From IMG/VR virus record IMGVR_UViG_3300032242_003284, positions 1 through 23,537 of that record: DNA of 23,537 bases; one strand, written 5' to 3'. The number at the start of each line of letters is the position of its first letter. The stretch's first letter is position 1. This document shows positions 14,370-23,248 of this stretch, piece after piece. The notes beneath the pieces are model-generated. The model did no database searches and was not told where the DNA came from. It saw nothing but the letters and a program-made list of their open reading frames with translations. Both the position numbers and the translations under genes were made by a program. Origin of the DNA: a virus.

Positions 14370-15377
14370 TTATTTTAAATAACCAAAAGAATCCCTAACC
14401 CACGATTCGTGGAATGAATCCCCAATCCTATCAACATCTGCTAACAGTCTAAAATTATGAGCTGACATTTCATTTATATACTCTATTGATTCATTAATAG
14501 TTTGCTCATATGTACCATCAATATTTGGATTCATGATGTTCATAATTTTTTTGTTTACTTCAAGCTGATATGAAAAACCTAATAATCTTGAATAAATCTT
14601 ATTTTCTGCAATACGTTCTTCTGATAATCGATAGATTTCACTCAAAGTAATAACATCACGAGTTCCCATTTCAGGAAATAACTTTAATGTTGTTTTCTCT
14701 TTCATGCCTTGTACTCCCGGAATATTATCGGATGAATCACCAATTAAAATCTTTAAAGTAAGAAAGTTATGTGGATAAACTCCAAACTCATTAAAGATAT
14801 AATTTTCATCAACTAACATCTTACTTCTTGGATTATAAACTTTTACATTTTTTTCTACAAGTTGATAATAATCCCTATCCGTAGATACAACTGTAACTTC
14901 TTCTTTCTCTTTGTATTTATTTGAAAGATATCCAATTACATCATCTGCTTCATAATTTGATATAGATACCAAAGATACAGGCAATTGTTTTAAGTATTGA
15001 ATCAATCTTCCCATCTGATTTTCCATTGATTCCTCTTCTTCTTCCTTTGAGTTATGGATCTTATAATTAATAACTCTTCCTGTTCCTCTATTAGCCTTGT
15101 AATCAGGAAATAAGTACTTTTTATTAGTACTATTACCCTCTCCATCAAAAACTAATATTATTTTTCTAGGTTTGAAATCTCTTACAATAAATCCAAGTGA
15201 CCGAAGGAATCCAACTAAACCGCCTATATGATCCCCATCTCTATTAATGTGGGTGCTAACTGAATAGCTTCTTATAAACAGATTAGTTGAATCTACAATT
15301 AAAACACCTGTTGGTGTTACCTCGGTTTTCTTTTCCAGGTTACTAAATATAGAATCTAAAAAAGATTGGTCTATCAT
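14370..15377 (-). CDS. 5'-3' exonuclease / flap nuclease, T4 RNase H-like
   Basis: 335-aa FEN-superfamily nuclease. Acidic metal-binding motifs appear in order: VLIVDSTNLFIRS (Asp29), ILVFDGEGN, YEADDVIGYL, VVSTDRDYYQL and LIGDSSDNIPG, the last being the helix-hairpin-helix DNA-binding entrance. It should remove RNA primers and flaps from Okazaki fragments. I place the start at 15377, where the ATG overlaps the uvsX stop as ATGA; an upstream in-frame ATG at 15431 would add 18 residues that do not look like the family. Confidence 0.9.
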   Translation of the reverse strand: MIDQSFLDSIFSNLEKKTEVTPTGVLIVDSTNLFIRSYSVSTHINRDGDHIGGLVGFLRSLGFIVRDFKPRKIILVFDGEGNSTNKKYLFPDYKANRGTGRVINYKIHNSKEEEEESMENQMGRLIQYLKQLPVSLVSISNYEADDVIGYLSNKYKEKEEVTVVSTDRDYYQLVEKNVKVYNPRSKMLVDENYIFNEFGVYPHNFLTLKILIGDSSDNIPGVQGMKEKTTLKLFPEMGTRDVITLSEIYRLSEERIAENKIYSRLLGFSYQLEVNKKIMNIMNPNIDGTYEQTINESIEYINEMSAHNFRLLADVDRIGDSFHESWVRDSFGYLK

Positions 15378-16462
15378 TCTGTATCTTCTACAGGTGAAGT
15401 GAATTCTACAATACTTCCATTTTCTTCCCACTCAGAGTTATCTTCAATAATATCAAACTTTCCTTCTCCTAAAATTGAAACCCATTCTTGAGAATGTTCT
15501 TTTTTATAAGCATCAAGTTGTTTTTTATCATCTTCAATAAATCCATGGATAGTCATAATAACACGACCATTAGTTTGAAGTCCGGTGATGTGATTTTTAT
15601 CTACTGAAACTTTTGTTCTTTTAGCAAATTCAACATCTTTTCCGTTTTTAGTTGCTTTAATCTTACTTGTTCCACTATTGGTCACATTACCAAAAGTTAC
15701 CATCAATGTAGCATCATATGCCATAGATTCACCTCCTTTATTTTTCATCTTTGGTTGTTCCATAAAAGTAGCAGGTTTAGCAACCCAGGTTTTATTGATT
15801 ACAACCATTGTATTAGTATAAGGATAATTTTCCTTTCTTGATAATAAGATCTTTTGATTAATGTAGTTTCCAAACTGAGTAGACATTGCACCCGCATTCC
15901 ATTCGTTGTTATTCTTATTTGACTCAACACTTAGCTTACAAGGAATTGAACCAACGGAATCCCAAAGAAATAAAAGATCGTAGGGCAAATTACCCTTAAC
16001 TTGATGATCTAAAAGATTTGCAATAAATCCAGCAACATCTTCAATTGTGTTTAAAGAAGATCTGTCCGAATATATGAAGAAACCTTCATAATCTGTAATT
16101 TCTCCAGTTTCTTTATCAACTACATCATCTACTTGAAATCCCATTTGCTTTGCATGATGCCAATTCCACTTCATCTCAGTGATAATGAATACAGGCATAA
16201 CTCCCATCTTCTGGGCAGACACGGCAGCCTCTAGGAGGGCCGTAGTCTTTCCAGTGTCCGTGTTTCCACGAAAGATAGTAATATGTCCTTTAGGAATACC
16301 AGGAACCGATAATACTTTTTGAAATGCAGTACTAAGTGGTATCCATTGTTGTTCTTTAAATTTAGTAGCATTATCTAAGTTGTTAGACTTTTTGAATGCA
16401 TTTAAATTAAAACCGGTTTTACTAATTTCTGCTTGTGCAGTTGACTTTTGAGTTTTACCCAT
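15374..16462 (-). CDS. uvsX: RecA/UvsX-like recombinase
   Basis: 362-aa strand-exchange ATPase. Walker A is GNTDTGKT (66-73), Walker B is LLFLWDSVG, and the segment MAYDATLMVTFG with nearby Lys-rich loops fits the DNA-binding L1/L2 region. About 50 residues at the N-terminus would form the subunit-joining arm, and the C-terminus is acidic and ends EEN...VEDTE. It pairs ssDNA with homologous duplex in recombination-dependent replication and repair. Its ATG overlaps the SSB stop by one base (TAATG), so SSB and recombinase are coupled, matching their physical cooperation in T4. Confidence 0.9.
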   Translation of the reverse strand: MGKTQKSTAQAEISKTGFNLNAFKKSNNLDNATKFKEQQWIPLSTAFQKVLSVPGIPKGHITIFRGNTDTGKTTALLEAAVSAQKMGVMPVFIITEMKWNWHHAKQMGFQVDDVVDKETGEITDYEGFFIYSDRSSLNTIEDVAGFIANLLDHQVKGNLPYDLLFLWDSVGSIPCKLSVESNKNNNEWNAGAMSTQFGNYINQKILLSRKENYPYTNTMVVINKTWVAKPATFMEQPKMKNKGGESMAYDATLMVTFGNVTNSGTSKIKATKNGKDVEFAKRTKVSVDKNHITGLQTNGRVIMTIHGFIEDDKKQLDAYKKEHSQEWVSILGEGKFDIIEDNSEWEENGSIVEFTSPVEDTE

Positions 16463-17340
16463 TATTCTTCATCTTGAAAATATGAATCAAAACTTTCAAC
16501 AACATCCTTTTTCTTCTGATCAACTGGCACATCAATAGTTAACATTCCTTTAGAAGTATTATCTGAAGGAGTAGAAACAGTTTCCTTTTCTTGATTAGCT
16601 GTAGAATTAGAATCTTGTTTTTTTGAAGATAATGAAATTTCTCCACTTTGAATTTTAATCAAGTATTCCTTAATTAAATCTTTCATTGTAACATAATCCT
16701 TTTTATATACTGAATACTCATCAAGAATATTAGGTTGATTTTCTAACAATGACTTGACTAAATTAGCATCATCTGATAATGGAGATGTTACCGGTCTTGG
16801 AAGACAACTTGCTACCACAAAACCATTTCCATTTGGATTCTTGGAAAAAGTAACACTAAAGTCACGACCTTGATAAACATCAGTAAAATCACCATACTCG
16901 GTATCTTCTAGAATTTTACCTAATTGGGTGTAAGTCTCTTTTCCAAATCTCCAAATTTTAATTCCACTGTTTTCTTGACCACGAACTACAATTGGAACAT
17001 TAAAACGAGTAGTAGAACGTAGTTTTAAAGCAATTTTCCAATCCTCATTTGGATGACCGTTTCTATTATCATCATTACTTTTTTTCCTGATAGCTTGAAT
17101 TACTTCTTCAACTGGATCAGGCTCACCCCAGTTTTTTAAAGATACTGTTCCTCTATCCAAGTATCCGTAGGTCTCTACTTCAACAAATGGATTTTCAAGA
17201 TTGTGAAGATAAGGAACAATCCGAATACGATATTCCCCTGCTTCAGGTTGGAAAAAACAACTTTTTTTGTTTCCACCATTACCACTTTTGTTTACTTCTT
17301 CTAATCGCTTTTTGATTAGATCTAAATTGATTCCACTCAT
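16462..17340 (-). CDS. gp32: Single-stranded DNA-binding protein, T4 gp32-like
   Basis: 292 aa against 301 in T4 gp32. A basic, Lys-rich N-terminus (IKKRLEEVNKSG) precedes an OB-fold region beginning FFQPEAGEYRIRIVPY. A low-complexity Ser/Thr/Gln linker leads to an acidic aromatic tail (SFDSYFQDEE), the part that recruits partner proteins. Only two Cys (near residues 28 and 189) are present and are far apart, so the zinc ribbon of T4 gp32 seems to be lacking. The gene heads the recombination operon, behind a promoter and a roughly 75-nt leader. Confidence 0.87.
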   Translation of the reverse strand: MSGINLDLIKKRLEEVNKSGNGGNKKSCFFQPEAGEYRIRIVPYLHNLENPFVEVETYGYLDRGTVSLKNWGEPDPVEEVIQAIRKKSNDDNRNGHPNEDWKIALKLRSTTRFNVPIVVRGQENSGIKIWRFGKETYTQLGKILEDTEYGDFTDVYQGRDFSVTFSKNPNGNGFVVASCLPRPVTSPLSDDANLVKSLLENQPNILDEYSVYKKDYVTMKDLIKEYLIKIQSGEISLSSKKQDSNSTANQEKETVSTPSDNTSKGMLTIDVPVDQKKKDVVESFDSYFQDEE

Positions 17341-17420
17341 AACTGTTATTGTTTAATTGTTAAAAAAATATTTACGCACTAATTTAAACAGTAGTTTTAA
17401 GCTACCGAGTATCTTTTGTA

Positions 17421-17452
17421 CAAAAGTATAAATCTTGTACTAACTTTCCAAG
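17421..17452 (-). promoter_or_regulatory. Bacteroidetes-type promoter for the gp32-uvsX-nuclease-helicase unit
   Basis: Minus strand TACTTTTG (17428-17421) matches TANNTTTG, with CTTG (17452-17449) at the -33 place after 20 nt (3 of 4 bases). The -33 box lies inside the 3' end of the preceding 136-aa gene. The expected start near 17415 leaves a leader of about 75 nt, the longest among the four promoters of this type. Confidence 0.62.
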
Positions 17453-17850
17453 TCTATAATCTTGAAAATTTTTGTTTGAATGTGGTTGAACTTTTTATTC
17501 TTTGTTACAAGTAAGCTATTCCTATAGTTTTCCCATGGGATCATAAACTTATTGTCTAATATACCTTCATTTAATATTTTAATCAATTCATTCAAACCAT
17601 CAATACTATATAAAGTATTAGTACGCTTTACACGATGTGCTTGAATTGTATTTGGTAATTTTGCTTCAGAACTAGTATTATTTAAATCAGTATTATAAGT
17701 CAATATAAATTCTTTATTTTCTAAATTACAAGATTCTAAAACAAAAATCTTATTATAAAGTATTTGATATTTATTGTTGATTGTATTTAAATGTCCCTCT
17801 ATCTCAGACTCTACACAAAATGTGCAGAATAATTTGTTGTTTTTTATCAT
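17440..17850 (-). CDS. Phage protein of unknown function, 136 aa
   Basis: 136 aa with an N-terminal Cys pair (FCTFC), a beta strand FILTYNTDL, and a central HRVKRTNTLYSIDGLNELIK block followed by IPWENYRNSLL. The block 'TNTLYSIDGLN' plus 'WxxYxNSLL' looks like a conserved small family in T4-like phages with unknown role. It is encoded 3 nt after the PolA-like gene and overlaps the gp32 promoter, so a replication link is possible. No catalytic motif was seen. Confidence 0.7.
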   Translation of the reverse strand: MIKNNKLFCTFCVESEIEGHLNTINNKYQILYNKIFVLESCNLENKEFILTYNTDLNNTSSEAKLPNTIQAHRVKRTNTLYSIDGLNELIKILNEGILDNKFMIPWENYRNSLLVTKNKKFNHIQTKIFKIIDLES

Positions 17851-17853
17851 AAC

Positions 17854-19218
17854 TTAACCCATGTCATTATAATTGCTTCCATACTTTACTTTATAGGCAA
17901 TTTTATTTATTAAAAATTGATTTATTGATTTTTCTATCTCTTCTTTTTCATTAATATCTAGATCAAACAAAAATGAATCATAAAGATACAAAATTATTTT
18001 TGACTTTTTACCATCTAATAAAGAAAAAAACTTATTAATTACAGACAAATTAACATATGATTCCAATCCCTGTAGTAGGTAATTGAAGAACTTGGTTGAA
18101 TTTATTGAATTAATGTGCTCTAATTTATAAACTCTTCCGCTTATATCAAATAAATATTCACCTTTTTCCTGTAATTCATTAAATATTTTTTTAATATGGG
18201 CATCTAAAGCAATAAAAAATGGTATTTTGCTGTATTCTTTTCTTATACCACCATAAATATTAGAAAATGTTATCTGCTTTGACTTATCATATTCTTCCTT
18301 GGAAAGATCTTGTTTGTTAAAATATAATTTTCCTAAATTACTATGAATATCACAATCATTACCAAAATCATAGTTAATCATCTTTGATATCAAAAAAACA
18401 TGATACGAAGAAAAATCAAGATCCATTAATATATCATTAGATGGTATAAATGCCATTCTTTCTCCATTGTCTTTATTTAAAGCCAAGAAGTTGATCCCAT
18501 TAAAAGAGTTACTAGGTCTACCAGTATAATTGTATAAATTATAGTAGGAGTAAACCTTACCTCTAGATAAACTATAAGAAGGGCTATGAACGTTCGAGAA
18601 ATGCTCTACAAATGACTTTTTATTTAATTTAATACCAGTGGACTCTATTATATAAAATAGTTCGTTAGAAGCCAAACTAACGTCCTTAAAATAAGAATAA
18701 CCACTGATATTCTTTTCCTTTATCATATTCTTCATGATTGGAAGCAAAGCATCAAATTGCTCTTCTTTTTCTTCATAAAGTTTAGTTATTGGTATGTAGA
18801 AGTTTGCATCATTTTTCTTATATTTCTTATAGAAATTAGTCTTAATTGAAGTTATTGTATAATCTAAATTTATACTTTGATTGTTTATAGATGCATAATA
18901 AGAAACATCTAAAACTTGGAGCTTCCTAAAAAAGTACTTTAAAAACTTTCCATTGACAGAATATATCTGATCTTTGTTTAATTTAGATAATCTACTATAA
19001 ATATGCGATAGTTTGATTGTAAGAGCCTCGGAATGACTTATTGGTATGATGTAACCCTTATGACTATTAATAGGTCTTATATAGACACAGCAAACGGATT
19101 GTAACTTAGGGTGATAGTAATCATGGAAAGGAATAACATCCAAATATATTGAAGAGTCTTCTTTCAAAGAATCAAACAACTCATTAACACTATTTTCTGT
19201 TTCTACTATATAGAACAT
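17854..19218 (-). CDS. Divergent family A DNA polymerase-like protein
   Basis: 454 aa. The C-terminal 230 residues carry the PolA motifs in order: YTGRPSN (about 231-237, E. coli TGRLSS), motif A LDFSSYHVF with Asp268, DIHSNLGK (290-297), motif B K-x3-F-x3-YGG (Lys314, Phe318, Tyr322), LLQG (381-384) and motif C LYDSFLF with Asp414. Changes from E. coli Pol I are notable: the steric-gate Glu710 is His273, and VHDE is LYDS, so the second motif C acid is lost. The N-terminal 130 residues have the outline of a DEDD exonuclease (YLDVIP, NGKFLKYFF) but lack its acids, so proofreading is unlikely. It has its own promoter. Catalytic activity is uncertain. Confidence 0.82.
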   Translation of the reverse strand: MFYIVETENSVNELFDSLKEDSSIYLDVIPFHDYYHPKLQSVCCVYIRPINSHKGYIIPISHSEALTIKLSHIYSRLSKLNKDQIYSVNGKFLKYFFRKLQVLDVSYYASINNQSINLDYTITSIKTNFYKKYKKNDANFYIPITKLYEEKEEQFDALLPIMKNMIKEKNISGYSYFKDVSLASNELFYIIESTGIKLNKKSFVEHFSNVHSPSYSLSRGKVYSYYNLYNYTGRPSNSFNGINFLALNKDNGERMAFIPSNDILMDLDFSSYHVFLISKMINYDFGNDCDIHSNLGKLYFNKQDLSKEEYDKSKQITFSNIYGGIRKEYSKIPFFIALDAHIKKIFNELQEKGEYLFDISGRVYKLEHINSINSTKFFNYLLQGLESYVNLSVINKFFSLLDGKKSKIILYLYDSFLFDLDINEKEEIEKSINQFLINKIAYKVKYGSNYNDMG

Positions 19219-19237
19219 CCTAAAACCTTTATTTCAA

Positions 19238-19269
19238 CAAATGTAGACTATTTAATTTTTAAAGTCAAA
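19238..19269 (-). promoter_or_regulatory. Bacteroidetes-type promoter for the PolA-like gene
   Basis: Minus strand TACATTTG (19245-19238) matches TANNTTTG and a perfect TTTG (19269-19266) lies exactly 20 nt upstream. The -33 box lies in the last codons of the preceding 170-aa gene. The expected leader before the ATG at 19218 is about 14 nt. Confidence 0.72.
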
Positions 19270-19764
19270 TGTAACTGAGTAATTTCTTTTTACTATATTT
19301 TCATCCATAGTAGGATCTTCTAAATAATATGAAGCAAATCCTGGATATAATTTATCTAGTTTATCCATATTATTTATAATATCACTATAATTAGCTCTTA
19401 TTAATTTTAAATTTCTTCGTTCCTCCAATGGCCTAGAAGCAATATTATTATAATCCATAGCACTTATTTGCTTAAAACTTTTTTGATCCGATATAGAATC
19501 GTCTTCAATAAAATACTTTACTTCTTCTTTTTGAGTTATAGCCGAATCATATTGATCTAATTGCTTTCTAATATCAGTTACTGGAATTAATTCTTTAGAA
19601 TCATATGTATACGTCTTACCAGTATATTTTTTACCATTAAATAATATATTATAGTAACCTATAAAAGTATCTTTAAGTTGATTATAATTATTTTTAAGGT
19701 CGTTTATAACAAATTCACCACCGTTAGTAAAAAGATTTTCTATAATTTTATTACTAGATATCAT
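19252..19764 (-). CDS. Putative tail or baseplate-associated protein, 170 aa
   Basis: 170-aa protein, Asn/Tyr/Lys-rich, with a helical start (IIENLFTNGGEFVINDLK), a beta segment (YYNILFNGKKYTGKTYTYD) and a helical acidic middle; it ends in KRNYSVTFDFKN. No family was recognised. Its ATG overlaps the stop of the 1161-aa tail protein as ATGA, so it is translationally coupled to it and is probably a virion or assembly component. No signal peptide or membrane segment. Confidence 0.65.
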   Translation of the reverse strand: MISSNKIIENLFTNGGEFVINDLKNNYNQLKDTFIGYYNILFNGKKYTGKTYTYDSKELIPVTDIRKQLDQYDSAITQKEEVKYFIEDDSISDQKSFKQISAMDYNNIASRPLEERRNLKLIRANYSDIINNMDKLDKLYPGFASYYLEDPTMDENIVKRNYSVTFDFKN

Positions 19765-22700
19765 AGTGGTCCAAATTTTAATTCCGGGTGTCTATTAATA
19801 AGATCTCTGATTTGATCGCATTTTTTCATCCTATTCGTTTCTGCTTCTTTACCTCCCCCAACAATACTTCTTGTTATTTTTTTATAAGAATCTTTAAAAT
19901 CTTTGTTATTGTCGCCACTTGGGACATAATCTAAAGGTATAGTAAAATAAGAATTACCTGGAGTAACAAATAAAGTATAAATATATTCTATTTGATATAT
20001 AAACTGTTTAAAATTATTTTCATTAAAAAATCCCATCTCAATTATTTTAGAAGAATATTTTTTAGAAACTTTATCCGATATATCAATAATATCTTTAAAA
20101 TTTTGTGGCACATGATATTTTGATGTTACGCCATTTCTTCTATCTATAACTTGATAGTTTTCAAAGTGTTGGATAAAATTATTTATACTTCCAAGACCAT
20201 TATTTAAATTAGAATTGATTAAAGGTCTTAATCCTAAATATCCATCATTTGTTATATTAAAATTCCATATTTTATGAGCTTCTATTTCATTTAAATTAAG
20301 ATCAAATTTTTTAAACCAGTTTGTTCCTTTACCATCATTTCCCATCAAAGGCTGCCTTAATTGATTTACATCAAATTGAATTAATCCATAGCCAGCACCA
20401 CTCCAAATACCTTTATAGATAAATGGCCTTTGTTCAACTGTTGGGCTCAATAAAGATTCATAAAATGCATTTCCTATAATACATATAATATCCCAAGTAC
20501 TAAACCTTTTTCCACTAGTTCTTGTATTACTTAAATCTCTAAAAAGCTCAGCAAAAAATAAAGCTCTAGCTTCAATCATTGGATCTGATAGTGCTTCTCC
20601 TGGAGGTAATTTCTTTCCAGCTGACAAATTATTATTAAGTTCATGTTCTAAAGTAGTTGCACCAAATCCCATCACAAGAATATCTCCTTGAAATACTTTA
20701 TCTATTTGATCTTTAGGAGAATATTGAGTTCCCGTTTTAAATCTTTTGTCATCTTTATTATATAGGACGTAATTAGTTTTAATATTAGTAAGCCATCCAC
20801 CAGTATTTATTGAATGATCTATGCCTGTAATTGCAAAGTAATAATCAACATCTCTTATATACTTTTTATATAATCCATTTTTATCTTCTTTTCCTGTTTT
20901 ATCATTATATGAATGTACAGAAGATGCAAAAGGTTCAGGAATTACATTATTTTCCAAATTAAGAATGTTTCCGATTAAAAATCCAGATATACCATCAAAT
21001 GTAAGACCTAAATTTAAAGGCAATATTTTACTATTTTTTACAGCCTGATTATATTGATTTCTACTTTCAACAAATCTTAATAAATTTTTTAAATAAGAAT
21101 CATCAAGAACAACTCCAGGATTTTCCTGATCCTCTGAAGATCTTGGCAAATTTTGTAAAAAATAATCAACATACTTTGCCCCAGCTTCTGTCATTTTATT
21201 ATACTCTATTTCCTTCTCCTCTTCCTTTGATTCTTTAATTTTGGAAGAATCTTTTAAATTTATCTTATGATCTTTAACCGTAAAAAATCTATCGCTTAAG
21301 CCATCATTATAAATACCCATAACAGTTGAATCTAATCCATATTGAGTTCCTCCTCCTACTTGAGCTGCAATTGAAATCATTGTAGCTTGCTCTGCAAATA
21401 TTCTAGATTCAACTCCTACATTCTTTACTATTGAACGATCTCCAAATATTGGTATAGAAAATCTATCAAGTTCTACTTTTTTTGCTTTTGATATCTCAAC
21501 AAGAAGATTAGTATCTATTATTTTGCATATTCCCCTAGTATCATCAAAAATCATTTCAAGATTACACATTCCTCCTAATTTAGATGAAATCTCAGTAAGA
21601 ATAGAAGATATAAAAGATGCTAAATTTATTCCACTATCTTTTTTTGAATCTGATTCTGACTGCAACAAAGCATCATTTATTTTAGAATAAAGAAAATGTA
21701 GATTAATTAATATATGAGATGCATTTGCATGGCTATCATCTTTTCTAAAATCAAATATTTTATAATCCTGTCCTGGGCCAAAATCTTTATTTAGATAATT
21801 ACTAAACTTAGTTATTTGAGCTAAAACTTCAGGATCTGTATAATCTCCACGACTACTTAAGTTGCTAATTTTATCAAAAACTAATGGACTAGGTTTAACA
21901 AAACATACATCGTAATTACTTGAAATGACAAGTGGATGATATTTACATGTAATATTTCCTGTATTTATTCTAAAAATAGGTTTAGAATTTTTACTTTTAT
22001 CTGCTTTATAATGAAAAATTGCATAGTTATTTATAAGTCTAATTAAATCTTTTAAATAAATAAACTTTTTTTCATCTATTGAACCAAAAGCATACTCACC
22101 AACACTTCCTTCTTTCCTTGATATCTCTACACTATAGTCATTTTTTAATTTCATTGAAACAACTGGTATTGGATCTGTTGAAGGAAAATCAGAATTAGAA
22201 GCTGCAAACTTTTGATAGTCAATCCCAGATCTATTATCATCAATATCAGAAAATGCGGCCAACTCATAAAAAATACCAGATAATATGCTTTTTGCATATT
22301 GATAATTTAACATGGTTTTATAATTCTCTTTAGCTTTGGTGGAATCACCTTCCTCACCAGTAGAAGGTTTATCATTTATTTCTTCATCTTCATCCTTGCC
22401 TTCGTACCCAGAAGTATTTGTCAAAGCTTGAAATTTAAACATTCCATAATTTTTACCGGATGCCCCATTTTTAAAACTAAATTTTGACATTGGAGTTGTC
22501 TTAGTATCTAAAGCAAAACTACTTACATTTACAGTCATAGAACTAATTAGTTCACCTTTTGATATTAAAGTTGTAGAACAATCATATCCACCATCTTGTC
22601 TTAACTTCCATGAAAAGTTTTTAACAAAACCAATCATTCCATCATAATGATAGTTTGTATCTTTTTTTATCTTATCTATTTTATCGATTATTTGTTGCTC

Positions 22701-23246
22701 AGATTGAGATGTGTCAAAATAATTAACACCATCGGTAATACTTTTTAAATCATTATTATCATCAAGGTAATATGACCATCCCCATTCTAATAAACATGAA
22801 AACCCAGGTCTCATATACAATCTTTCAAGATTTTCTAATTGTCCTTTTGTCCAACATTTATAGTTTATAACAGCTTGTCTTAATGATCCAAGTGGTTGCA
22901 AAGTTGTAATTGTAGCCGATTCTATTCCAGGTAATGGCCTATATCCAAAATCACCAGTATAGTTGTATGCTTCTAATTGATTTCTTTCTTGGTATTCAAC
23001 AAAAGATGCTTCTTTATTTGTAAAAAGGCTTCTTAATACCCATCTTTGAGCTATAGAAGTTCCATCGGCAACATCGCCATGATGATTAACAGATGATTGT
23101 AATTTAATCCATGGCATTTTTCCATTCTTGTAAAGAATGAATTCATTTATTTTTTCATGATTATTCATCAGATTAGCCTGAACTCTTTGTTCAAGAGCAT
23201 CTGTTAATCCTGTAGATAACTCTTCTGTAAAAATATTTTGAGCCAT
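19761..23246 (-). CDS. Large tail/baseplate protein with an embedded tail-lysozyme domain
   Basis: 1161 aa. The N-terminal third contains the stretch LGSLRQAVINYKCW, MRPGFSCLLEWGWS and a following beta region, a pattern seen in large virion structural proteins of T4-like phages. Residues about 915-1010 resemble phage tail lysozyme (Pfam PF18013): IICIIGNAFYESLLSP with the probable catalytic Glu930, followed by GAGYGLIQFDVNQLRQPL. Such a domain cuts peptidoglycan locally during DNA injection. The last 100 residues are helical and basic. The protein follows the LysM-like gene by 2 nt. A baseplate hub role (compare T4 gp5/gp27) is an inference; the lysozyme-like domain is the firmest part. Confidence 0.72.
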   Translation of the reverse strand: MAQNIFTEELSTGLTDALEQRVQANLMNNHEKINEFILYKNGKMPWIKLQSSVNHHGDVADGTSIAQRWVLRSLFTNKEASFVEYQERNQLEAYNYTGDFGYRPLPGIESATITTLQPLGSLRQAVINYKCWTKGQLENLERLYMRPGFSCLLEWGWSYYLDDNNDLKSITDGVNYFDTSQSEQQIIDKIDKIKKDTNYHYDGMIGFVKNFSWKLRQDGGYDCSTTLISKGELISSMTVNVSSFALDTKTTPMSKFSFKNGASGKNYGMFKFQALTNTSGYEGKDEDEEINDKPSTGEEGDSTKAKENYKTMLNYQYAKSILSGIFYELAAFSDIDDNRSGIDYQKFAASNSDFPSTDPIPVVSMKLKNDYSVEISRKEGSVGEYAFGSIDEKKFIYLKDLIRLINNYAIFHYKADKSKNSKPIFRINTGNITCKYHPLVISSNYDVCFVKPSPLVFDKISNLSSRGDYTDPEVLAQITKFSNYLNKDFGPGQDYKIFDFRKDDSHANASHILINLHFLYSKINDALLQSESDSKKDSGINLASFISSILTEISSKLGGMCNLEMIFDDTRGICKIIDTNLLVEISKAKKVELDRFSIPIFGDRSIVKNVGVESRIFAEQATMISIAAQVGGGTQYGLDSTVMGIYNDGLSDRFFTVKDHKINLKDSSKIKESKEEEKEIEYNKMTEAGAKYVDYFLQNLPRSSEDQENPGVVLDDSYLKNLLRFVESRNQYNQAVKNSKILPLNLGLTFDGISGFLIGNILNLENNVIPEPFASSVHSYNDKTGKEDKNGLYKKYIRDVDYYFAITGIDHSINTGGWLTNIKTNYVLYNKDDKRFKTGTQYSPKDQIDKVFQGDILVMGFGATTLEHELNNNLSAGKKLPPGEALSDPMIEARALFFAELFRDLSNTRTSGKRFSTWDIICIIGNAFYESLLSPTVEQRPFIYKGIWSGAGYGLIQFDVNQLRQPLMGNDGKGTNWFKKFDLNLNEIEAHKIWNFNITNDGYLGLRPLINSNLNNGLGSINNFIQHFENYQVIDRRNGVTSKYHVPQNFKDIIDISDKVSKKYSSKIIEMGFFNENNFKQFIYQIEYIYTLFVTPGNSYFTIPLDYVPSGDNNKDFKDSYKKITRSIVGGGKEAETNRMKKCDQIRDLINRHPELKFGPL

Positions 23247-23248
23247 AA

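Noticed and set aside
15378-15431. Upstream start for the 5' nuclease
   Set aside because: The 18 extra residues lie in the uvsX coding end and do not resemble the family; ATGA overlap at 15377 is preferred.
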